From: JBCCQH01 sp039024435 | Lineage (GTDB): Bacteria > Bacteroidota > Bacteroidia > J057 > JADKCL01 | Direction of reading: 5' to 3' | Assembly: GCA_039024435.1 (NCBI GenBank) | Contig: JBCCQH010000056.1 | Coordinates: 1 to 46,562 of the forward strand | DNA length: 46,562 nucleotides | In this document: positions 8,074-16,776 of the stretch, one piece after another | Layout of the letters: each line of letters begins with the position of its first letter | Position numbering within the stretch: position 1 is the first letter of the stretch | Notes under the pieces: generated by a model | What the model saw: the letters and a program-made list of their open reading frames with translations, nothing else | Told to the model about the DNA's origin: nothing | Databases searched by the model: none | Translations under genes and position numbers: made by a program

Positions 8074-8114
8074 AAACAAAGCCGGCCCTCCTACTAGGGC
8101 TGGCTTTGTTTTTT
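8074..8114. terminator. Rho-independent terminator
   Basis: AAACAAAGCCGGCCCT, a 6-nt loop and AGGGCTGGCTTTGTTTTTT form a long stem with a single G-T position, followed by a T-run. It lies between convergent genes and, as A and T runs flank both sides, probably serves both the lipoprotein and the methyltransferase. Confidence 0.85.
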
Positions 8115-8125
8115 CCCTACTGTCT

Positions 8126-9637
8126 TCAGTCGAGTTCCGCGCGGACGAGATCGGTTTCTGCTTCGCTGACCCCGAGGGCTTCGGCACGGGCCAGCCAGGC
8201 CCGACTTTCATCGTAAGCGCCCAAGCGGGCGAGGCACAAAGCGGCATTGAAAACAGATTCAGGAGATTCCCCTTCGTGCTGCACCGAAAGGACAAAGAAA
8301 CGCAGGGCGGGCTGGTAAGCGGCCACTTGCACACACAGGCTACCGAGCAAAAACGCAAATTTGATTTTGTCATTCAGTGGATAATGCTGCTCCCAGCTCT
8401 GGCGAAATCCCGCGAGAAAGGCTTCCCGCACCGACGCTTGTAGGGTGGGTAAGAGTTGAGCGACCCGCTTGAGAAAACTCAGCAAGATTTCCGGATCCCA
8501 ACGTGCCAGGCGCACGATAGAAAACAGCTCATTTGCGGAAAGAGTGTCCATTTGTCGGAGCGCCAAATCTTTCGCATTGGCAAAATCATCCGGCCCAAAG
8601 GCTTGTAGGTGATCGCGGAAGGCTACCGTGGTTGCGGGAAATTCAGCCTCAGTTCCGCCGACTTGGAAAGCGGCAACATTGAGGCGGTGGTAAGGTGCGC
8701 GCATTTGCCAGACGCAGCCCTGGCCTTGCGTCACCCATTGAGCAATCGCGTGAAAATTGACTGAGACGGAGACTGCACCGTGCTTGTCGATTGATTCGTG
8801 GCTTCCCGTCCGCAAACTGGGAAGCAGATTGGGGCCCTTGTCTGCGGCCAGCATGAAGCAGCCCGCCCGGGAGATATTTGCCAGGTATTCCAGAGAACGC
8901 AAGCCCCCAACGGGAAAGGTAAAAGTCCCTTCTGGCAAATCTCGGCGGTAAACGTCTACGACTGCTTCCCAATCGGTACGCCCGTAAGCTGGAGTCACCG
9001 CCGGCACGTAAGCTACGCTTTGCAAGACCTGTCCCAAGCCCTGGGCTCCGCCACTTTCCGGAACCGAAAACGTCACCCGCCCCTCCTGAAGTTCGCCAGC
9101 TTGCATCCGAAACAGGTCGTGGCGGAGGCTGTCGAAATAGTAGTTGCCCACCACGAGCAGCGGACTCGCCAAACTTCCCGGAGTAAGGACGGTGCCGCTA
9201 TTTTCCAGGCGAATGGGTGCATCGGACGCCGCATCGTAAATCGCAAAATCCAGCCAGCCCCCATCCATAAACGGCTGTAGCCGAGGATTGTCCCGCCAGA
9301 AGTCAAGGATTGAGTCGGTGAAGTCAGTCAACACGTAGGTAAATGGGACCGGCAACACCAAGTGATCCCGCAATTGCTGCAACACCCGAAAGGCAAATCG
9401 ACCCGAACCCGCCCCTGCTTCCAGGAGGTAGACGCGCTCTGGCTGCGGAGTGGTGGCAACGTAGTCTTGCATCCGCGCGAGCAGCACCCGGGCAAATGCG
9501 GCAGCGGTGAAGCAGTTGTTCGTCACGAAATCGGGCACTACGTTCTCGGCCCAGGCTTGCACGCCTTGGGTGGCGAAATAGGTGCGCTGCCATTCCCACA
9601 GCGGGGAGTTGGAGAGGCGGTGATTGGAAATTTGCAT
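8126..9637 (-). CDS. MidA-like SAM-dependent methyltransferase with helical C-terminal half
   Basis: A 503-residue protein. The AdoMet-binding motif I is YLLEAGAGSGRFAFRVLQQL at about residues 69-88, preceded by FVTNNCFTAAAFARVL, which suggests a MidA/NDUFAF7-like (DUF185) methyltransferase; the match is partial. The section VVGNYYFDSLRHDLFR fits the later part of the fold. The last 130 residues are helical and TPR-like, with NAALCLARLGAYDESRAW and LARAEALGVS. NDUFAF7 relatives methylate arginine in protein partners, but the substrate here is unknown. It is divergent from guaB. Confidence 0.7.
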   Translation of the reverse strand: MQISNHRLSNSPLWEWQRTYFATQGVQAWAENVVPDFVTNNCFTAAAFARVLLARMQDYVATTPQPERVYLLEAGAGSGRFAFRVLQQLRDHLVLPVPFTYVLTDFTDSILDFWRDNPRLQPFMDGGWLDFAIYDAASDAPIRLENSGTVLTPGSLASPLLVVGNYYFDSLRHDLFRMQAGELQEGRVTFSVPESGGAQGLGQVLQSVAYVPAVTPAYGRTDWEAVVDVYRRDLPEGTFTFPVGGLRSLEYLANISRAGCFMLAADKGPNLLPSLRTGSHESIDKHGAVSVSVNFHAIAQWVTQGQGCVWQMRAPYHRLNVAAFQVGGTEAEFPATTVAFRDHLQAFGPDDFANAKDLALRQMDTLSANELFSIVRLARWDPEILLSFLKRVAQLLPTLQASVREAFLAGFRQSWEQHYPLNDKIKFAFLLGSLCVQVAAYQPALRFFVLSVQHEGESPESVFNAALCLARLGAYDESRAWLARAEALGVSEAETDLVRAELD

Positions 9638-9657
9638 GGCGGATTCAAATTGCCGGG

Positions 9658-9665
9658 CAAATATA
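9658..9665 (-). promoter_or_regulatory. Candidate Bacteroidota -7 box of the methyltransferase gene
   Basis: On the minus strand this reads TATATTTG, an exact fit to TAnnTTTG, ending 20 nt before the start at 9637. I see no TTG at the usual 17-20 nt upstream, so the -33 element is weak or absent. Confidence 0.4.
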
Positions 9666-9763
9666 ACACATGTCTACCCTTTGCGTTTCATCAACATTAA
9701 TTCAGCCGGGTTACAAAAATTATTGCTAACTTTAACCGGCAAATATGAGTTGATATTTGCACT

Positions 9764-11233
9764 ATGCCTTACTCCCATAAAATTGTTTCCGAAGGTCTTA
9801 CCTACGACGATGTATTGCTCATTCCGGCGCACTCGCAAGTGCTTCCGCGTGACGTAGATACGTCGACCCAGCTTACGCGGGGCATCCGCCTCAACATTCC
9901 GGTGGTGACCGCCGCGATGGACACGGTCACAGAGTACCAAATGGCCATCGCAATTGCCGTCGAAGGTGGCCTGGGGTTCATCCACAAGAATATGACCATC
10001 GACCAGCAGGTGGAAAACATCCGCCGGGTCAAGCGCCACGAAAGCGGTCTCATTGTGGATCCGATCACGCTCAAGCCGGAAGATACCCTACAGATGGCTT
10101 CGCGTATGATGGCCGAAAACAAAATCGGGGGCATCCCCATTGTGGACGACCACGGTTTCTTGGTGGGCATTTTGACCAACCGCGATCTGCGCTTTCAGGA
10201 TCCTGACGGAAGGGCCATCCGCAGTCTAATGACCAGCGAGAATGTCGTGACGGCGCCGGAAGGGACGACACTCGAAGAGGCCGAGTCGATCTTGCGCAAC
10301 AACAAGATCGAGAAATTGCCTGTGGTCGATGCCAATGGGCGGCTGACCGGCTTGATCACCTACAAAGACATCCTCAAAAAGCGCAACTTCCCCAATGCCT
10401 GTAAGGACAGCTTGGGACGCCTGCGGGTTGGGGCCGCGGTCGGCGTTACGGCGGATACCCTCGACCGCATCGCCGCTCTGGTGGCCGCCAGTGTGGACGT
10501 AATCACGGTCGATACGGCGCACGGACATTCGCAGGGCGTCCTGAACATGGTCAAAACGATCAAGCGTGAGTTCCCCGATCTGCAACTGGTAGCCGGGAAC
10601 ATCGCGACAATGGAAGGTGCGCAAGCCCTGGCCGAAGCCGGAGCGGACGGTGTAAAAGTTGGGGTCGGCCCGGGTTCAATATGCACCACGCGGGTCGTTG
10701 CGGGCGTGGGCATGCCGCAGTTGACCGCCGTTCTGGAAGCCTTCCGCTACGCCGTCAATGCCGATGTGCCCCTCATCGCCGACGGAGGAATCAAGTACTC
10801 GGGAGACATCCCCAAGGCCATCGCCGCCGGCGCCTCCACCATCATGGCCGGTGGTCTATTTGCCGGAACCGAAGAAAGCCCCGGAGAAACCATTCTTTTT
10901 CAGGGCCGGAAATTCAAGTCTTACCGCGGGATGGGCTCGATTGAGGCCATGCGCGAAGGCAGCAAAGACCGCTACTTCCAGGATGTGGAAGACGACATCA
11001 AGAAGTTGGTTCCGGAAGGCATTGTCGGGCGGGTTCCGTTCAAAGGCATGACCTCAGAAGTGGTCTACCAACTGGTGGGCGGTCTCCGGGCATCGATGGG
11101 TTATGTCGGCGCAAAGGACATCAAAGCCCTGCAAAATGCGAAGTTTGTCCGGATTACCTCGGCGGGCTTGCGCGAAAGCCATCCCCATGACGTCCAAATC
11201 ACCAAGGAGGCTCCGAACTACTCGCGCAGTTAA
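9764..11233 (+). CDS. guaB: Inosine-5'-monophosphate dehydrogenase
   Basis: A 489-residue enzyme converting IMP to XMP with NAD, the first committed step to GMP. The N-terminal barrel part contains LTYDDVLLIPAHS (12-24). Two CBS domains occupy about 93-205 (GGIPIVDDHGFLVGILTNRD and KLPVVDANGRLTGLITYKD). The catalytic loop GPGSICTTR has Cys307, and the flap contains YRGMGS. Length and order match bacterial IMPDH throughout. It is divergent from the methyltransferase and has no coupled neighbour. A sequence GATATTTG ends only 4 nt before the ATG, and another weak -7-like box TAACTTTA lies at 9728-9735. Confidence 0.98.
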   Translation: MPYSHKIVSEGLTYDDVLLIPAHSQVLPRDVDTSTQLTRGIRLNIPVVTAAMDTVTEYQMAIAIAVEGGLGFIHKNMTIDQQVENIRRVKRHESGLIVDPITLKPEDTLQMASRMMAENKIGGIPIVDDHGFLVGILTNRDLRFQDPDGRAIRSLMTSENVVTAPEGTTLEEAESILRNNKIEKLPVVDANGRLTGLITYKDILKKRNFPNACKDSLGRLRVGAAVGVTADTLDRIAALVAASVDVITVDTAHGHSQGVLNMVKTIKREFPDLQLVAGNIATMEGAQALAEAGADGVKVGVGPGSICTTRVVAGVGMPQLTAVLEAFRYAVNADVPLIADGGIKYSGDIPKAIAAGASTIMAGGLFAGTEESPGETILFQGRKFKSYRGMGSIEAMREGSKDRYFQDVEDDIKKLVPEGIVGRVPFKGMTSEVVYQLVGGLRASMGYVGAKDIKALQNAKFVRITSAGLRESHPHDVQITKEAPNYSRS

Positions 11234-11420
11234 GTCGGCAGGCACCAGGGCACGCGAAATGATCGGGCCCCGGTTTGAGCGCTGGGATCAGGTTCACTTT
11301 TTCCCGGAAAAAACGCATCTTTGATCTGCGAAACAGTTTGGATCTGATTCTGCGATTTTGCGCAGCAAACTTCACACGTCAAATTCAAATTGCCGCTTAC
11401 ATCCGCAAACAATTGCCTCC

Positions 11421-11999
11421 ATGAAAAAAGACTTGCTGTTGCGCGCATTTTGGGGAGCGGTGCTGCTGACCGTCGTATTTGCCCAGGCTTGCAAAGAGCC
11501 CGACATAAAACTGGTCAACAAAGTCAAGGGTTTTGCCCCCCAATGGGCTACGCTCAACGAAAAAATGAGCTACCTCGACCGCAACCTTACCCAGGCGGAA
11601 AACCGCTTTGAAAAGGATTTCCAGGAACTCGAAGGCATGCTCGGGGTGATCGCCGATTCGCTGAAAGGCCGTAAGTACCGGGCCATGCTCAAAGACTACG
11701 ACTCCCTCACAGTCAAGCGCGATACAATGCGCACCCTTTATACCACCAACAAAGAGGAATACACCTTGGAAGTGGACGCATTCAATTCCTGGGAGAAAAA
11801 AGTCATGTCCGCCGAGATCGACACGGAAGGGGGCCTGGAACGCCTCAAGGTGTACAAGGGGGTACAAAAGCGCCTCGAATTCAGCACCGATTCGCTCACC
11901 AGCGAACTCGAAACGCTGTTTGAACAGCACAATACCATTCTGCGGGACCTCGCGCGGATGATGGAGATCTACACCAATTACGATATCCGCATGCAATGA
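11421..11999 (+). CDS. Putative lipoprotein with coiled-coil segment
   Basis: A protein of 192 residues from the ATG at 11421; the frame extends upstream, but only this start gives a proper export signal, MKKDLLLRAFWGAVLLTVVF, then AQAC as a likely lipobox. The mature part is highly charged and helical, with Glu, Lys and Leu heptad-like patterns (for example ENRFEKDFQELEGMLGVIAD and RLEFSTDSLTSELETLFEQH), so it is probably a coiled coil facing the periplasm. The stop overlaps the next gene by ATGA, so it is coupled to the dipeptidase and may work with it in the cell envelope. No known family recognised. Confidence 0.7.
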   Translation: MKKDLLLRAFWGAVLLTVVFAQACKEPDIKLVNKVKGFAPQWATLNEKMSYLDRNLTQAENRFEKDFQELEGMLGVIADSLKGRKYRAMLKDYDSLTVKRDTMRTLYTTNKEEYTLEVDAFNSWEKKVMSAEIDTEGGLERLKVYKGVQKRLEFSTDSLTSELETLFEQHNTILRDLARMMEIYTNYDIRMQ

Positions 12000-12760
12000 A
12001 GCGGAAGCTGATGGCTTTTGTGCTGGGCGCCGGGATCTTGTGCGCCGGTTGCGGCGGTCCCGAGGCGGCGACGCCGCCCAAGCCAGATTCCCTGGTGCAA
12101 CCCGTTGGCCCCGATCCGGCTCCGCCGCCGCCGCCCATCGATACCGTTCCCCCGATGTCAGAATATGAGCGGACCTTCATCGATTCGGGCCTGGTAGAGG
12201 TCCAGGAATTCATCCCCGGCATCCGGGTCGACCTGAAGTACTCCACGAGCGATAATTTCGTGTCCGCCGACGTTTACGGAACCTTGGACCGCTGCTATTT
12301 GCGGGGTGAGGCCGCGGAAAAGCTCAAGCAAGCCCAGGCACTCCTGCAAGAAAGCCACCCTGGATATTCTCTCTTGCTGTACGATTGCACCCGCCCCCAC
12401 CGGGTCCAGCAGGTCATGTGGGACCAACTGGACATCCCCTACAAACGCAACTACCTCGCGCCGCCCAGCGAAGGTTCGGTCCACAACTACGGCTGCGCGG
12501 TGGACCTCACCCTCACCGATTCCACCGGAACCCCGCTGGACATGGGCACACCATTTGACTTTTTCGGTCCCCTCGCCCAGCCGCAGCGCGAAGCCGAGAT
12601 GCTGCGTACCGGCCAGTTGACCGAAACCCAGCACAAAAACCGCCTTCTGTTGCGCCGCACGATGCGTCAGGCTGGCTTCTACGACATCCGCACCGAGTGG
12701 TGGCACTTCAATGCCTTCACCAACCGCACTACCAAAAGCCGCTTCACCCGAATCCCGTGA
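11996..12760 (+). CDS. D-alanyl-D-alanine dipeptidase-like lipoprotein (VanX/DdpX, peptidase M15)
   Basis: A 254-residue protein with a lipoprotein-type signal ending in CAGC (Cys19) and a Pro-rich linker to about 50. The M15D catalytic core follows: YDCTRPHRVQ (substrate-binding Arg near 133), SVHNYGCAVD with zinc ligands His163 and Asp170, and TEWWHFNA with catalytic Glu234 and ligand His237. These match VanX/DdpX, zinc enzymes that cleave D-Ala-D-Ala. Envelope location suggests recycling of peptidoglycan dipeptide rather than vancomycin resistance, since no vanA/vanH genes are nearby. It starts inside the stop of the upstream lipoprotein. Confidence 0.9.
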   Translation: MKRKLMAFVLGAGILCAGCGGPEAATPPKPDSLVQPVGPDPAPPPPPIDTVPPMSEYERTFIDSGLVEVQEFIPGIRVDLKYSTSDNFVSADVYGTLDRCYLRGEAAEKLKQAQALLQESHPGYSLLLYDCTRPHRVQQVMWDQLDIPYKRNYLAPPSEGSVHNYGCAVDLTLTDSTGTPLDMGTPFDFFGPLAQPQREAEMLRTGQLTETQHKNRLLLRRTMRQAGFYDIRTEWWHFNAFTNRTTKSRFTRIP

Positions 12761-12994
12761 TGATTTCGGATGTCTAACGACATGCAACGCACCATGAAAT
12801 ACAAAGGAGAAAAGTTGGAAATCGGAAATTCTTCCATTGGAAATTGAGCAAAGCGTCCATTGTATCTTTTTCCGCGATTGACATTATGCTTGTGAATCTG
12901 ACTCGGTGAATAAGCCGACGGATAGTTGTGCTCGATGGGGTTGCGGAATTTGTCCCAGTCCCGGTTGTGGGGGGATTTTGTAAATTGATTGCCC
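12761..12994. other. Intergenic spacer with recurring TTGGAAAT words
   Basis: Between 12813 and 12870 the words TTGGAAATCGGAAATT and CCATTGGAAATTGAGC appear; close relatives occur in spacers at 2.2, 2.8, 33.2 and 46.1 kb. Before the protease start, GATTTTGTAAATT at 12975-12987 may be part of a promoter, as a similar TTTTTGTAAATT precedes the gene at 4567. Confidence 0.45.
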
Positions 12995-15193
12995 ATGAAC
13001 CGCGTTCGCAGAAAAGCTTGCCCCTATTGTCTGATCGTTGGGTTGCTGTTACTGGCCAGTCCCGTCCGGGCGGCGGGATCGGAAGAAAATGCTTCCCCCA
13101 TTGTGTTTTCTCTGGTCATCCTGGCCATTTTGCTCGCAGTCGGTGTCCAAGCGTTATTCTGGAGCTACCAAAACCGGTACCGGGGCGGCAAGAAATTCCT
13201 CGCCTACGCGGCCGCGAATCCCATCGTAAGGCTGGTTGGCGTCACTGTCGCGGTCATCTTTATCGTCAGCGCATTTGCCCCCAATCCCTGGACCGACAAC
13301 CCCCACCAACAAGCCGAATACGCCCAGATCCGGGGCTTGCCCACCCGGGCCGCCCTCGCCTACCGGCGCATCCTCGACGAGTACCCCCGGCTGCCTGAAT
13401 ACCACTACAAATACGTCTCCGCTTACTGCCGCAAAGGAGCTTGGCGCAACACCAGTTCCGTCCTCTACGATCCGGATCCGCTCATGTCGCCCTTCCCTTA
13501 CTACCAGCGTCTACTCCGGTCCCGCGACAAGTACTTCAATGACCTCGCCCGCCTCGGACTGGGCATCATGGACTACTACCAGTTCATGCGCAACCTATCC
13601 CGGGAGCGCCTGCTCGAAATCAATGACACCACCCTCGCCTACCGCAATCTGTTTCTGGGCATGATCGCCGAAGGTTTCGGCGAACTCGGTACCGCCAACC
13701 GCTACTACCGCCAGGAGTTCAAATACGGCGGCGACCGGGAAAAAGCCGTATTAGGACTGGTCCGCATGAAAATGAGCTATGACCGCGACGACCTTCCCGG
13801 AGTATACGCCCTCATGACCGATCCGCGATACGGACCCTACGTGCCGGAAGCGTTCAAACGCTATTACTACGTCAAAGAAGGCAAGCTCCAAGCCTACTTT
13901 GCCAGTGTCGGGAAGGAGTGGTGGGACGGTGCCAGTCTGATCGGTTGGGGAGGGGCCGGGCTCGGGCTGTTGATCTGGATCATCTTTCTGCAACGTGTGG
14001 ACATATTTCGGGCCCCAAAATGGGGACTGATCACCGGAGCGGTGGTCTCCGGGGCTTTGTTTTCTTTCGTCGCACTGCCGCTCTACGACGTGCTGGCCTA
14101 CGAACTCAATTTCGAGCTGACGGGTGATTTCGGCCACGATTTCCTGTACTGCGTCTTTGGCATCGGGATGGTGGAAGAGACGGTGAAAATGGCTCCGCTG
14201 CTGCTGATCGTTCTCGTACAGGGCAAAAATATGCGTCCATTGGATTACGTGCTGTACGGCTCGATGTCCGCGCTGGGATTTGCCTTCGTGGAAAACATCT
14301 CCTACCTAGACGATGCCAGCGTCTCGATCATCCACGGTCGCGTCCTCATCACCGTGGTCTTTCACATGTTTGCGACTTCAACGGTGGCCTTTGGGATGGT
14401 CCTGGGGCGCTTTCGCTACCCCAAGTACCGAATCCCACTGTTCATCGGGTTTTTCTTTCTGGCCGCGCTCCTACACGGCGTTTACGATTTCTGGCTGGTC
14501 ACCCCGCAGTTGAACGGATTTTACTTCCTGGCCTACGTGGTGTTTGTGTACGCCACCTTCCAATTTGCCGCCTACATCAACAATTGCCTGAACAATTCTC
14601 CGGTCTTCAAGGGAAAAATCGTACTGAATCCCGGTCACCTCGCGCAGTTTTTGCTGATTGCGCTGGTTGGGGTATTGCTCTTCGAATACGTAGCGCTGAG
14701 TTTTGCCTACGGTCCGACGGTCGGCAATATGGAACTCGCCAATTCGATGGGCATGGGCAGTTTCCTAATGTTTTTCGTGGTGCTGAACCTCAGCTACATC
14801 GACGTAGTGCAGGGCGAATGGTTCCCGGTACGTTTCTGGAACTTTTCCAACCGCGCAAACTACAATGCGGTCATCGGGCAGGAAATCGAGTTGGTTCCGT
14901 CGGGGCCGGAGAGCATCCTGGCGAGAACCCTGCCCGCCCAGGGCGAGGTCATCGCCCGCCTCAAGGTAAACAGCAACAACCGCTATTTCCTGGTTGAATT
15001 CGGTGAACCGGTCGATTTTTTTGGGGCCCGCCTCCGCTTTGTGTTGATTCGGGCCCGTACCCGGGATGAGATAGTTGAGCCTGGACACCGGATGGAGGTC
15101 GCTTTGGTGGCCTTTCGCGACCGAGAAGCCTTGATCCGTACCCACAAACGCCGGGAAGACTTTCGCCTGCTCGATTACGCGATTCTAAAGTAA
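12995..15193 (+). CDS. PrsW-family intramembrane metalloprotease, unusually long
   Basis: A protein of 732 residues. Residues 1-25 form a signal-like hydrophobic start ending PVRAAGS. Two more hydrophobic spans follow near 37-55 and 76-90. A soluble helical, TPR-like section comes next at about 100-300, then a multi-span PrsW core at about 320-580. The core has the family motifs GMVEETVKMAP (EExxK), FAFVENISYL (FxxxEN), a His in FHMFATST and LHGVYDF (HxxxD). PrsW proteins are membrane proteases that cut anti-sigma factors or related membrane proteins. The C-terminal 150 residues add two hydrophobic spans and a beta-rich tail. I use ATG at 12995; a TTG two codons earlier is less likely. Confidence 0.82.
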   Translation: MNRVRRKACPYCLIVGLLLLASPVRAAGSEENASPIVFSLVILAILLAVGVQALFWSYQNRYRGGKKFLAYAAANPIVRLVGVTVAVIFIVSAFAPNPWTDNPHQQAEYAQIRGLPTRAALAYRRILDEYPRLPEYHYKYVSAYCRKGAWRNTSSVLYDPDPLMSPFPYYQRLLRSRDKYFNDLARLGLGIMDYYQFMRNLSRERLLEINDTTLAYRNLFLGMIAEGFGELGTANRYYRQEFKYGGDREKAVLGLVRMKMSYDRDDLPGVYALMTDPRYGPYVPEAFKRYYYVKEGKLQAYFASVGKEWWDGASLIGWGGAGLGLLIWIIFLQRVDIFRAPKWGLITGAVVSGALFSFVALPLYDVLAYELNFELTGDFGHDFLYCVFGIGMVEETVKMAPLLLIVLVQGKNMRPLDYVLYGSMSALGFAFVENISYLDDASVSIIHGRVLITVVFHMFATSTVAFGMVLGRFRYPKYRIPLFIGFFFLAALLHGVYDFWLVTPQLNGFYFLAYVVFVYATFQFAAYINNCLNNSPVFKGKIVLNPGHLAQFLLIALVGVLLFEYVALSFAYGPTVGNMELANSMGMGSFLMFFVVLNLSYIDVVQGEWFPVRFWNFSNRANYNAVIGQEIELVPSGPESILARTLPAQGEVIARLKVNSNNRYFLVEFGEPVDFFGARLRFVLIRARTRDEIVEPGHRMEVALVAFRDREALIRTHKRREDFRLLDYAILK

Positions 15194-15333
15194 AAATCGG
15201 CGACCCCAGAAAATTACCTGGTTTTTCCGACCGCGTGCGCGAAGAAAAAGTCGCGGGAACCGCCCACTTTGCATTCATTCCCGTGCGGTTTCCCTACCCC
15301 ATTGCCCCCATCGGGGAACAAAGTGAACCAAAT

Positions 15334-15362
15334 AAGAAACCCCGGCCGCAGCCAGGGTTCCA
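15334..15362. terminator. Imperfect hairpin between convergent genes
   Basis: GAAACCCCGGC-CGCA-GCCAGGGTTCC forms an 11-position stem with two mismatches. It sits between the rightward protease gene and the leftward Sus locus and may terminate either. There is no strong T-run on either side. Confidence 0.4.
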
Positions 15363-15392
15363 GGATTATTGTAGAACGAGTGAATGTGCGGA

Positions 15393-16238
15393 TCAGTTGC
15401 AGCGGAGATAAAAGTCGTACAGACCGTCCACTGCGTCGTCGGAGTCATTGATCACCGGCTTGACGATCTGCAAGCGCATGTAATTCAAAGTCCGATCCGA
15501 AGGAATATTGAACAGATTGTTCGGGATGATTTGCCACTGGTAGGTGGTGCCATCCTGGCTCATCATCAGCGCCGGATTGGAGCCGACTTGTGCGATCACC
15601 GAAGGCCGGTACTCCGTACCGTCGGTATCGTAGGCACGGGCGTACACAAAGAGATCACCCGGATTCTGCATGGACACTTTCTCTTCCAATGCATTGTCGT
15701 AAAGCAAAGTGAAAATATCGTTGCCGGCTTGGAACAGGCTATCGCCGTCAGATTTACTCGGGAAGGAAAAAACCTTTTGCGCCGCTACACCAGGCGGATC
15801 AATGACCAGGGTAAGGTCTTCGGTCTTGTTTTCATCCCCGGCGGCGGAGCAATCGCCCCCCGAACCGCCGTCCAGCGCCTTGGCGAGGAAGAAGAGATCG
15901 CTGTCGTAGATTTCCTGGGCCGACACCGAATAGAAATCCGTCGGCGTCATCGTGAAACTCCAAATGTTATTGCCTTCGTCCGTCATCTCCATATCGGGAT
16001 TTGAGGCACTCCAGGCGCCATTGCCGATGGGCGGCTCTTCCGGCTCCCAGGTCCAGAGGTAAAGTGGCCCGGAAGATCCGAGCAGCTTGTCGCAATCCAT
16101 CTGCGCCAGGTCGATAAAAATCGTGACCTCTTGCGTGGGATCATCGTACTCCGGCGGATCGGTGTACACTTTTTGGGCCGACACCTGCAGGCTCACTCCG
16201 AGCAACAGGCAGGCAATGATTGCTATTTTTTTCATCAT
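15393..16238 (-). CDS. Secreted protein of the Sus locus, outer-membrane binding type
   Basis: A 281-residue protein with a type I signal peptide (MMKKIAIIACLLLGVSLQVSA followed by QK). The mature part is beta-rich and acidic. An early segment, EVTIFIDLAQMDCDKLLG, and WSFTMTPTDFYSV recall the starch-binding-like repeats found in SusE/SusF-type proteins; the protein may bind the ligand of the locus at the surface. It is last in a leftward cluster behind SusC, SusD and a lipoprotein. There is no lipobox, unlike true SusE. The family assignment is tentative and the substrate unknown. Confidence 0.65.
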   Translation of the reverse strand: MMKKIAIIACLLLGVSLQVSAQKVYTDPPEYDDPTQEVTIFIDLAQMDCDKLLGSSGPLYLWTWEPEEPPIGNGAWSASNPDMEMTDEGNNIWSFTMTPTDFYSVSAQEIYDSDLFFLAKALDGGSGGDCSAAGDENKTEDLTLVIDPPGVAAQKVFSFPSKSDGDSLFQAGNDIFTLLYDNALEEKVSMQNPGDLFVYARAYDTDGTEYRPSVIAQVGSNPALMMSQDGTTYQWQIIPNNLFNIPSDRTLNYMRLQIVKPVINDSDDAVDGLYDFYLRCN

Positions 16239-16256
16239 GGTATTGTCCTCCCTGAT

Positions 16257-16724
16257 TTAGTTGCGTGCGAATTTGTAGCGGTATCCGGTTGCCCCGCAAG
16301 GACGGGTCAGTTCCACTTCCAGAAATTGCTCAGCCGGGCGAATGGTCCGGACCAGCGTGAGGTCGTAGTTGTCAGTGCCGTTGTTCATGGCGATTTTGGT
16401 GGGGTACTCGTCATTGTCAAAGGCCCAGGAACCACTACCCCCGAGGAAATCCAGGCTGGAGCCCGTATTGTAGGACCAGGTTCCATTCGCTGAATTGAAG
16501 GCGATCACCGCTGGAGTTGTACCGATAAAAAGACCGGATACGTCCAGTTCGGTCAGGCCAATTCCATTGTTGTCCACCTGCTTTACTTCGACCAGGGAAA
16601 AGGTGTCATTGATGCCGTCCAGCTTGCTCGGCGCCGGGTCCAGGGTCACCGGATCCGGCTCACAACCTACCAGCACCAAACCGGTAGTCAGCGTGAGAAG
16701 GAATAATTGAAGGTATCGTTTCAT
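16257..16724 (-). CDS. Small lipoprotein of the Sus locus
   Basis: A 155-residue lipoprotein with the signal MKRYLQLFLLTLTTGLVLVG and Cys21. The mature part is beta-rich, with segments GTWSYNTGSSLDFLG, GSWAFDND and KIAMNNGTDNYDLTL, as in the lipocalin-like DUF5004 group. It lies between SusD (52 nt upstream) and the secreted protein downstream (18 nt), so it is probably part of the same transcript and displayed at the outer membrane. The role is unknown. Confidence 0.7.
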   Translation of the reverse strand: MKRYLQLFLLTLTTGLVLVGCEPDPVTLDPAPSKLDGINDTFSLVEVKQVDNNGIGLTELDVSGLFIGTTPAVIAFNSANGTWSYNTGSSLDFLGGSGSWAFDNDEYPTKIAMNNGTDNYDLTLVRTIRPAEQFLEVELTRPCGATGYRYKFARN

Positions 16725-16776
16725 CTTGTTCTAAATATCCTTTTGATCAATATAGGGATAACGCATGGGAAGGTGA

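Noticed and set aside
11996..12760. Vancomycin-resistance gene cluster
   Set aside because: The VanX-like enzyme is an envelope lipoprotein coupled to an unrelated lipoprotein gene, with no vanH, vanA or vanRS genes nearby.
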